5,637 nucleotides of DNA, from NCBI GenBank assembly GCA_003661775.1, contig QMWT01000067.1, positions 1 through 5,637 of the forward strand, written 5' to 3'. Below, in pieces: positions 1 through 5,637 of the stretch; position 1 is the first letter of the stretch, and the number at the start of each line of letters is the position of its first letter. The position numbers and the translations under genes were made by a program. Origin of the DNA: Thermoprotei archaeon. Its GTDB lineage: Archaea > Thermoproteota > Thermoprotei_A > Sulfolobales > Ignisphaeraceae. Under the pieces are notes generated by a model that saw only the letters and a list, made by a program, of their open reading frames with translations, searched no databases and was not told the origin of the DNA.

Positions 1-2768
1 GAGATCTCATTGAGGGCGGATTCCGCGATCTCACAGACATTATTGGACGTGGCGTAATGGGCATTTATACAGTTATGGCTGTTAGCTATCTGTCTTATTA
101 TGAATTGTTCCTTTCTGAGTTTACTGGTGATATAGCATTTGCACGTAGAGTTAGGTTGGTTCAACTCCCCCCAGTTGATCCTGATGTCCTTTATGAGAGA
201 CTGAAACCACTCAACATAGGGGACAAATCGAATACCTTCTGGTGGTTTACGCGGGGTAGGTTAGGCTGGGTGACAAGCTTAAAGGATGTTATATTAGTAG
301 ACGACTACTCTGTAGGGAACCTACTTGAATGGATTAAAGCCCCTCAACTAAGAACTCCCATTGCAGAAAACCTGCCTATCCTAGACATAGAGGAGCTATT
401 ACGGTTTGAAAATAAGTACTGCCGCGACGATGAGCATTGTAGGGCTAGTTTAAGGTTCTTCCTCCTCAACATCAAGCCCTGTAAAATAGATCGTATACCT
501 CAATTTGTGAGGGACAAGGTAAGTAAATTGTCGATCGCACTTGTACAGTGTAGTGGGCTAGTTGACGAAAGTATAGTAGTAAATGCCTTTGTACGTGATA
601 TAAGGGAGTTTTGCATTAAAGAGGGGATAGGCCTCGACGACGAGGGCTTAGAACTCATAGAGAGAGCCCTCAACGAGGTGCTATCAGCCCTTGCTTTCCG
701 CGAAGAAGGAGGTAAGAAACTCTGCGTTGGTGCGCCAAGTACTTATGACCTCAACGACCTTGTACAGAGATATGTGGATGCTATCCTCGATATACTAATG
801 ACATATGTCGCTGAGAACTATGGTACTGATGAGAGGGCACGAAAAGTCACTGAGGTGTTATACTTAGTATATTCACTAGCATTAAGTAAGGATAAATGGA
901 GGGAATACGGCACATTCCATGAAGTTAAAGAGCTGTTTCAGAGACATATAGGAAGTAGCTATGTAATGATAGGTCCGTGGATGCTACGGTCATTCATACC
1001 TATGTACTTAAGTAACCCAATAATATCTAAAGAGCCCGGGTTAAATATAGAAGCCTTAGAGCAAAAGCTATACTCATTCTTGCAAGCACAAGATGAAAGC
1101 ACCATAGCAGATGTGATAAGTAGTATATCTGAGTTCATTTTGCGACGCGAACTTAGAGACAACATTATCCTATATATAATACCCCTGCCTAGAGCTCAGC
1201 TCATAGACGAACAAATAAAAGAAAAAGTCTACGATATTATCAAAGAGATTATACAGCAGCACTTACACGACATAAAGTACAGCTCAAAGAGGATTATACT
1301 TTTCTTTGCAGGAGGCAGTGACGCCTTCATTCAAGAGATTAGGGATAAGCTAGGGAGAGAGGATGCTTTACTAGATTTGCTGATTAATAAGACAAAACGC
1401 GTGCTCATAGAGCCTGTCCCAGGGGAGCGTTTATCTGACTTTGTGAAATCAATATTTGTTCTGTTAGCAGACGAGAAATCTAGATCATATACTGCGACAA
1501 TTGAAGGGATTATAGAAACGCTTAGACCCGACCAGAGACGAAGGGTTGAGTACTTCAGTACTACCTTAAGAACATGGATCTCTGACGCCATAGAGAAGTC
1601 CAGTAAGGAGCGTGAGGAAAAGCTACGCGTCGACGAACTCCATAGGCTACAGAATGAAATAGTCAACGACCTAAATGCGTTAAGGTATATTATTGGGAGG
1701 GCACAGAAGTTCCGCCCCCACATAAGAGCTCACGCTGCCTTCTTTACCTCAATACCTTTAGATGTGAGAAAACCATTTGAGGCTATGGGGCACACTCTGT
1801 CACCTGGAGGTCTTATAAGAATAAAGGCACTACCCTCAATATACCAGGAGTTTCAGCTGTCCCACAGAGATGTCAAATGCATATCGATCATGGAATTACT
1901 AAACATACCTACTATATCAGCTATTGTAAGTGTAGCACTCGAAGATAAGAGGGCAGTTCCTTTAGCAGAAGCCCTAAGCATATTAGAGGAGGAGAACTTA
2001 CCTCTTTACAACGACTTTGTAGAGATCCTTGAAAAGACGTTAAATATTAGGAGAAGTGATTGGGATAATGAGCTCCGCCTGCTTTATAGATTACTCTTAC
2101 TTAACATGTTACTTAACACGCGCAAGGATGACATACTGAACTTATATTTTGAGCTACTCGGCGGGGTCAAGAATATTGCCGAGAGATTGAGAGATCTGCT
2201 TGGAGAGATAGATAGTATCTCTACTACCTTATGTAGGAACTCACCATTATGTATAAAAATCAGAATCCAGCCTAGAGGCAGAGCCCACTCCTTGAAGGAC
2301 GAGGTACGTGGTATACTTGAGGCATTAAGTATCACAGAGCAGTGGGCTAGAGAACTACAGTCAGGAAGTCTCGCTTCTCCCAAACACTTTATAGCAGTAG
2401 CATTTATGGCGGTTTTCGGATTACCTGAGGAAAGTGAAATATTACTAGATCAGATTAAAGCACAGCTTAAAGAGTGGCATGATAGACTGCATGAAAAGAT
2501 CTATGAACAACTTAAGGACTTGCAGCAAAAACTAAGCCAGCTTCCAGTAAGGTTCCCTGAAGATATCAAAAAGGACATCCCTATACGTGTTGAGTCGTTA
2601 AGGGCTGTAGATAGTGCCGGAGGTACTATTTCCGACGTTTTAAGAGAAGTAGAGGATCTAGTTAAGGATTACAGTAGGGTACTCGGTGAAGTTGAGGAGC
2701 ATAAACGTAACATACAGACACAGTTAAAGAACATACTGGACGGCATCAATAAGTTAAAAGAAGTGTAA
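1..2768 (+). CDS. Large putative AAA+-like ATPase subunit, C-terminal part (5' end outside window)
   Basis: I do not recognise the family with certainty. The reading frame is open from position 3 through to TAA at 2766-2768, giving at least 921 residues; an ATG at 57 would give 903. Numbering from that Met, residues 1-20 look like a sensor-1 strand region, R30-L50 (RLVQLPP, then a helix) like the end of an AAA+ core, and 61-80 (WWFTRGRLGW) like a lid/sensor-2 segment. Walker A and B would then lie upstream, so Met57 is probably internal. Residues 150-360 are mostly helical. Residues 363-470 alternate strands (NIILYIIPLP, KRIILFFAGG, KRVLIEPVP) with helices, suggesting an alpha/beta domain. 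Residues 790-903 are charged, heptad-like helices. Cysteine pairs C122/C128 and C726/C732 share C-x5-C spacing. There is no signal peptide in view and no membrane segment. It is first of three tightly spaced genes and probably acts with them on DNA. Alternatives are a DUF499-like or BrxC/PglY-like ATPase. The coding call is very sure; the function is tentative. Confidence 0.8.
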   Translation, partial: DLIEGGFRDLTDIIGRGVMGIYTVMAVSYLSYYELFLSEFTGDIAFARRVRLVQLPPVDPDVLYERLKPLNIGDKSNTFWWFTRGRLGWVTSLKDVILVDDYSVGNLLEWIKAPQLRTPIAENLPILDIEELLRFENKYCRDDEHCRASLRFFLLNIKPCKIDRIPQFVRDKVSKLSIALVQCSGLVDESIVVNAFVRDIREFCIKEGIGLDDEGLELIERALNEVLSALAFREEGGKKLCVGAPSTYDLNDLVQRYVDAILDILMTYVAENYGTDERARKVTEVLYLVYSLALSKDKWREYGTFHEVKELFQRHIGSSYVMIGPWMLRSFIPMYLSNPIISKEPGLNIEALEQKLYSFLQAQDESTIADVISSISEFILRRELRDNIILYIIPLPRAQLIDEQIKEKVYDIIKEIIQQHLHDIKYSSKRIILFFAGGSDAFIQEIRDKLGREDALLDLLINKTKRVLIEPVPGERLSDFVKSIFVLLADEKSRSYTATIEGIIETLRPDQRRRVEYFSTTLRTWISDAIEKSSKEREEKLRVDELHRLQNEIVNDLNALRYIIGRAQKFRPHIRAHAAFFTSIPLDVRKPFEAMGHTLSPGGLIRIKALPSIYQEFQLSHRDVKCISIMELLNIPTISAIVSVALEDKRAVPLAEALSILEEENLPLYNDFVEILEKTLNIRRSDWDNELRLLYRLLLLNMLLNTRKDDILNLYFELLGGVKNIAERLRDLLGEIDSISTTLCRNSPLCIKIRIQPRGRAHSLKDEVRGILEALSITEQWARELQSGSLASPKHFIAVAFMAVFGLPEESEILLDQIKAQLKEWHDRLHEKIYEQLKDLQQKLSQLPVRFPEDIKKDIPIRVESLRAVDSAGGTISDVLREVEDLVKDYSRVLGEVEEHKRNIQTQLKNILDGINKLKEV

Positions 2769-2774
2769 GGGGGT
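2769..2774 (+). promoter_or_regulatory. Shine-Dalgarno-like site for the 502-residue helical protein
   Basis: GGGGGT sits directly after the TAA of the upstream gene and ends 4 bases before the ATG at 2779. It can pair with the conserved ACCUCC at the 3' end of archaeal 16S rRNA over six bases, with one G-U pair. It supports the ATG at 2779 as the true start. The whole intergenic gap is 10 bases, leaving no room for a separate promoter. Confidence 0.6.
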
Positions 2775-2778
2775 TAGA

Positions 2779-4287
2779 ATGAGTATCACCAACTCAGCCG
2801 AAGAAGGCTATCTGAGACCCCTGGTTTCAGGCATCATAAAGGACTATGAAGAACTCGCGAGGGCTCTTAGGGATCTACAGGAACGCATTAAGAGAGACGT
2901 ACAAGACTATATCAGTAAAATACTAGTGCTCGTAGATAGTGCTAAGCATTACGTAAGGGACATCGCGCCTACCATATCATCTAATGTGTCACAGTTAATG
3001 AACATAGTCAAGGAACTGATAGACAGTATTACTGAATTAAAGACTGAAGACCTGGAGGCCGTGAAGGGCTTTATCGAGAGTTCTAGCAGTAAAATAAATG
3101 AAGCATCACAGATACTAAAGACCATAGAGGAACTCCTAAAGAAGCCGTTACACTCGTATATTGCTACAAAATACTCCGAATACCTAGGTCTAGATAGTGA
3201 ACAAGTGCTGGAACTACTTGAAGCCCTTAGTGACGAGGAGATCCCAAAGATTAAGTCCAAGATAGATAATCTAATTGTACGAGTTGACGAACAATATCCA
3301 GATCTTAAGGAACATATAAAGAAGATCTTTTCTTCACGTACAGTACAGAGAAGCCTCAATAGTGATAATTTGAAAGACCTCCCTGACTACGCATTATATG
3401 TCTGCGAACTATTGAACAAGTGCAGAGAGAAAGGAGGGGTACACGGAGTTAATATTATGGCACATTTACTATCACGTGTAAATGACTATAGCGCATTTTC
3501 CGACATAAGAAGGTACAACCAGGTTATTAGTAGTCAAATTGACAACTTAGTGCAGAATTTAGCTAGGTTGCCCGAGCTATTTAATATCGATGTCCAGAAT
3601 CTATATGGTGTGCTCTTCCAGTTAATAGACAATGATGTGTTTGCCCGACTAAGCGATGTTAAAGAAAAACTCGATCTAGTAAGTAGGGAGGCAGCACGTA
3701 TTATCAAAGCAAGAGCGACACAACAGTCTCTAGAGAAGATACTAGAGGATATTGTCAGATCTTATGAGAGGGTAAAGGACGGCCTCGGTGAAAATTTCAA
3801 AAAAGAGTACAAGCAATATATAGAAACCCTAAAAGAGTTCAATGAGTGTTATACTAAAGAAGTGCCTAAAGACCTGGCCTCAATAGTGAAATGCATATAC
3901 AATGGAGGGTGCATCGAAGAGTGTCCTGAAGATATAGCTACTGCAGTGTTTAGCAGAGTACGGGGCTCTGTGAACAAACTTATTGAGGTTCTCAGGAGTA
4001 ATAGGGTGATTGCAAAAGAACTCTGCCAGGATACAGATATTATTAAACGTGTAGATGAACTCTACGATAAAGTTGCTGGGGTCTATAATAGATACGAAGA
4101 TGCATTACGTTATCACGTTTATGTTACTGAGGTGGATAAGATCTCAAAAGACGTAATTGAGTGTATTAGAGCTGGGGGGATGAAGGAGATAGAAATAGAC
4201 GTCACGGAACTAGATACAGAGATTATAAAGGCATTAATAGAAGTTCTGAGGGCTCGTAACATGCGACTGGTGTTGAGGGCAACCTGA
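2779..4287 (+). CDS. Hypothetical 502-residue all-helical, coiled-coil-like protein
   Basis: I do not recognise a family. The ATG at 2779 follows a G-rich ribosome-binding motif, and the frame ends at TGA 4285-4287. The protein looks almost wholly alpha-helical and highly charged, with heptad-like Leu/Ile/Val spacing at about residues 14-53, 70-125, 140-182, 250-265, 290-355 and 395-440. Only the last ~35 residues (IEIDV, a helix, then MRLVLRAT) look like strand-helix-strand. No Walker motif, nuclease motif, helix-turn-helix, signal peptide or membrane helix is evident, so a soluble structural, adaptor or bridging subunit is the simplest reading (inference). Cysteines are clustered: C209/C215 and C372/C378 both have C-x5-C spacing, followed by C382. 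It lies between a large ATPase-like gene (10-base gap) and a HepA-type helicase gene (2-base gap), which implies that all three work in one complex or pathway. It could equally be a specificity or DNA-binding subunit; the sequence does not decide. Confidence 0.85.
   Translation: MSITNSAEEGYLRPLVSGIIKDYEELARALRDLQERIKRDVQDYISKILVLVDSAKHYVRDIAPTISSNVSQLMNIVKELIDSITELKTEDLEAVKGFIESSSSKINEASQILKTIEELLKKPLHSYIATKYSEYLGLDSEQVLELLEALSDEEIPKIKSKIDNLIVRVDEQYPDLKEHIKKIFSSRTVQRSLNSDNLKDLPDYALYVCELLNKCREKGGVHGVNIMAHLLSRVNDYSAFSDIRRYNQVISSQIDNLVQNLARLPELFNIDVQNLYGVLFQLIDNDVFARLSDVKEKLDLVSREAARIIKARATQQSLEKILEDIVRSYERVKDGLGENFKKEYKQYIETLKEFNECYTKEVPKDLASIVKCIYNGGCIEECPEDIATAVFSRVRGSVNKLIEVLRSNRVIAKELCQDTDIIKRVDELYDKVAGVYNRYEDALRYHVYVTEVDKISKDVIECIRAGGMKEIEIDVTELDTEIIKALIEVLRARNMRLVLRAT
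4275..4279 (+). promoter_or_regulatory. Weak Shine-Dalgarno-like site for the helicase gene
   Basis: GAGGG lies inside the last codons of the helical-protein gene, 10 bases before the ATG at 4290. It can pair with the CCUC core of the archaeal anti-Shine-Dalgarno sequence. Spacing is on the long side. The TGA at 4285-4287 is only 2 bases from the ATG, so translation of the helicase probably also depends on ribosomes finishing the upstream gene. Confidence 0.35.
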
Positions 4288-4289
4288 GT

Positions 4290-5637
4290 ATGAGGGTATC
4301 TACATATGAACTATACGTAGCAACGTTGGCTTATCACCCTTTATCACCCCTCGTATTGTCCCGTGGGGTTGATATTCTTCCGCACCAGCTAGCTGCGTTG
4401 TACGGTGATTATGAAGAACACCACAAGTGTCCTTCCCCCATACCTCATAAGGTTGGAGGTCTTTTACGAGCAGGTTTTCCAGTAAACGCGTTAATAGCTG
4501 ATGAAACTGGTCTGGGTAAGACAATAATTTTAGGCCTTTTTATACTCTCACTGCTGCTGAGAGGTTTAGTACGGAATATAGCTATAGTGGTACCTAAGGC
4601 TATAGTGGGACAGTGGCAGGACGAGTTACTCTACAAGTTCGGCATCTACTTCAAAACTATTGAGCGCGGTGATGAATTCTTAGATCTTGTCAACGACTTA
4701 AAGCATGGCAGGGAGTTGAGGTTTATAGTATCGATAGACCTCATCAAGGGCAGGTACGGCTACGAGTTTGTCTCAGCACTCCCCCAGAAAGGTCTGGATC
4801 TTACGGTCATTGATGAGGCGCACCACGTCATCACACGTAAGGAGACACTTAGGTCTAAGATAGCCATAGAGCTGGCAAAGAAATCTAAATCTCTGGTACT
4901 GATGTCGGCCACACCGTTTAGGGGGTATTATGAGGCTGAGTACAGACGTATACTAGAGTTATTAGGTACAGGTTTTCTATACATAAGGAGGTTTAAAGAT
5001 CAGGCTAGAGGAGTTGATGGGAGACCCCTATTTCCTAAGCGTGTTAGCTATACTGTGGATATAAGACCTGATCCATACTGGTACCAGACGTACTTTAAGC
5101 TCAAGAGACTCATAGAGACCTCGTCTCTACCACACTTAACGAAACTAATACTTCTGAAGAGGCTATCGTCAAGCCTTTATGCCCTGTACGTAACCTTAAG
5201 GAGACTCCAAGTTCCTGAGGTCGAAGACCCTTTCTCTGAAGAGACTGATGATGTAAGTGGTGTGGAACCTGATGTGAGAGAAGACCTGCATAAATACATG
5301 AGGAACCCTAGCCGCACACTCCAAGCAGTTTTAGACATAGTGCGCATGCACATCAGCCAGAAAGGGCTCACGCTCAAAGAACTAGAGTTTCTAAAACTAC
5401 TACAAGCGCTAATCAAGAGGCATAAAGTTGTAGTGTTTACAGAGTATAGAGCGACCCTTGACAGATTAAAAGAAGTGCTTAGTAGAGCCGATATAAAGTT
5501 CACGTATGTGCATGGAGGGATGAGCTTAAAAGAGCGGCGATACGCTATCGCGACCTTCTGGAACGATACGAAAGTGAGGGTATTCTTAGCAACGGATGCG
5601 GCTGGTGAAGGAATAAACCTACAGATAGCCCCCTACC
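4290..5637 (+). CDS. SNF2/HepA-type superfamily 2 helicase (translocase), N-terminal part (3' end outside window)
   Basis: ATP-dependent double-stranded DNA (or nucleoprotein) translocase of the SNF2/HepA (RapA-like) group, by motif content. The 449 visible residues carry a Q-like motif (LPHQ, 30-33), Walker A DETGLGKT (71-78), motif Ia (VVPKAIVGQWQDEL, 100-113), Walker B DEAHH (175-179), motif III SATPFR (206-211), an inter-lobe RRFK (233-236) with LFPKR (247-251), motif IV VVVFTEY (380-386), HGGM (408-411) and motif V ATDAAGEGINLQ (434-445). All key residues (K77, D175, E176) are intact, so the ATPase should be active. The window ends before the motif VI arginine finger. HepA-type proteins commonly run to around 1000 residues, so roughly half is missing. 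The ATG at 4290 leaves a compact ~29-residue leader before the Q motif and sits 2 bases after the upstream stop. Similar helicases occur in general transcription recycling (RapA), DISARM (DrmD) and some BREX operons; the neighbours favour a defence-type role over RapA (inference). There is a single cysteine (C47). Confidence 0.95.
   Translation, partial: MRVSTYELYVATLAYHPLSPLVLSRGVDILPHQLAALYGDYEEHHKCPSPIPHKVGGLLRAGFPVNALIADETGLGKTIILGLFILSLLLRGLVRNIAIVVPKAIVGQWQDELLYKFGIYFKTIERGDEFLDLVNDLKHGRELRFIVSIDLIKGRYGYEFVSALPQKGLDLTVIDEAHHVITRKETLRSKIAIELAKKSKSLVLMSATPFRGYYEAEYRRILELLGTGFLYIRRFKDQARGVDGRPLFPKRVSYTVDIRPDPYWYQTYFKLKRLIETSSLPHLTKLILLKRLSSSLYALYVTLRRLQVPEVEDPFSEETDDVSGVEPDVREDLHKYMRNPSRTLQAVLDIVRMHISQKGLTLKELEFLKLLQALIKRHKVVVFTEYRATLDRLKEVLSRADIKFTYVHGGMSLKERRYAIATFWNDTKVRVFLATDAAGEGINLQIAPY

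Noticed and set aside
1..32. Short inverted repeats (GAGATC/GATCTC and GCGGA-T-TCCGC) at the window edge
   Set aside because: Arms are only 5-6 bases, not nested symmetrically, and lie in apparently coding sequence; chance is enough to explain them.
959..1165. Minus-strand 68-codon open frame inside the first gene
   Set aside because: It lies wholly inside a well-supported + strand gene and its translation is Ser/Leu-rich with no recognisable domain, as expected of an antisense shadow.
1331..1723. Minus-strand 130-codon open frame inside the first gene
   Set aside because: Low-complexity Ser/Leu/Arg composition mirroring the + strand codons, with no motif and no spacing that suggests a gene.
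2082..2117. Hydrophobic Leu-rich stretch in protein 1 (residues ~676-687) as a membrane helix
   Set aside because: Only about 12 residues long and interrupted by Arg and Asn; better read as a buried amphipathic helix.
2084..2383. Minus-strand 99-codon open frame inside the first gene
   Set aside because: Antisense shadow of the + strand coding sequence with no domain or ribosome-binding support.
2949..3359. Minus-strand 136-codon open frame opposite the helical protein gene
   Set aside because: Ser-rich shadow of a Glu/Asp/Lys-rich helical gene; no independent evidence.
3893..3925. Possible zinc-binding cluster in protein 2 (C372, C378, C382)
   Set aside because: C-x5-C-x3-C does not match a standard zinc finger and no fourth Cys or His ligand is close; kept only as part of the cysteine-pair observation.
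2779..4287. SMC/Rad50-like ATPase identity for the helical protein
   Set aside because: There is no Walker A, signature or Walker B motif, and the helices are broken into short segments rather than one long coiled coil.
4300..4524. Minus-strand 74-codon open frame opposite the start of the helicase
   Set aside because: It overlaps the Q motif and Walker A region of an unambiguous helicase gene on the + strand.
5177..5503. Minus-strand 108-codon open frame opposite the helicase inter-lobe region
   Set aside because: Ser/Thr/Leu-rich shadow, fully covered by the helicase reading frame.

Overview
The window is wall-to-wall coding sequence on the + strand: three co-directional genes packed as one transcription unit, two of them cut by the window edges. 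The content suggests a hyperthermophilic archaeon, most likely a crenarchaeote (Thermoproteota). The grounds are heavy use of ATA (Ile) and AGG/AGA (Arg) codons, proteins rich in Glu, Lys, Arg and Ile, G-rich Shine-Dalgarno-like motifs and very tight gene spacing. This assignment is inferred from composition; no rRNA or marker gene is present.

Layout: (1) positions 1-2768 hold the C-terminal part (at least 921 residues) of a very large protein. Its first ~100 visible residues read like the second half of an AAA+ type ATPase module. They are followed by a long helical region, a possible alpha/beta domain and a charged helical tail. The Walker A and B motifs, if present, lie upstream of the window. 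(2) 2779-4287 encodes a 502-residue, almost entirely helical, charged, soluble protein that I do not recognise. (3) 4290-5637 encodes the first 449 residues of a SNF2/HepA-class superfamily 2 helicase or translocase. Motifs Q, I, Ia, II, III, IV and V are intact, and the window ends just before motif VI. Intergenic gaps are 10 and 2 bases, so the genes are almost certainly co-transcribed and the last pair probably translationally coupled.

Taken together, a giant ATPase-like protein, a coiled-coil-like partner and a HepA-type DNA translocase form a plausible multi-subunit DNA-processing or anti-mobile-element machine. The general pattern recalls archaeal and bacterial defence operons that pair a large P-loop ATPase (DUF499/COG1483-like or BrxC/PglY-like) with a HepA/SNF2 helicase and, elsewhere in the operon, a DNA methylase, PglZ or nuclease. 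None of those latter genes is visible here, so the link is a hypothesis. No RNA genes, mobile elements, CRISPR repeats, terminators or independent promoters were recognised. There is no non-coding stretch longer than about 10 bases.
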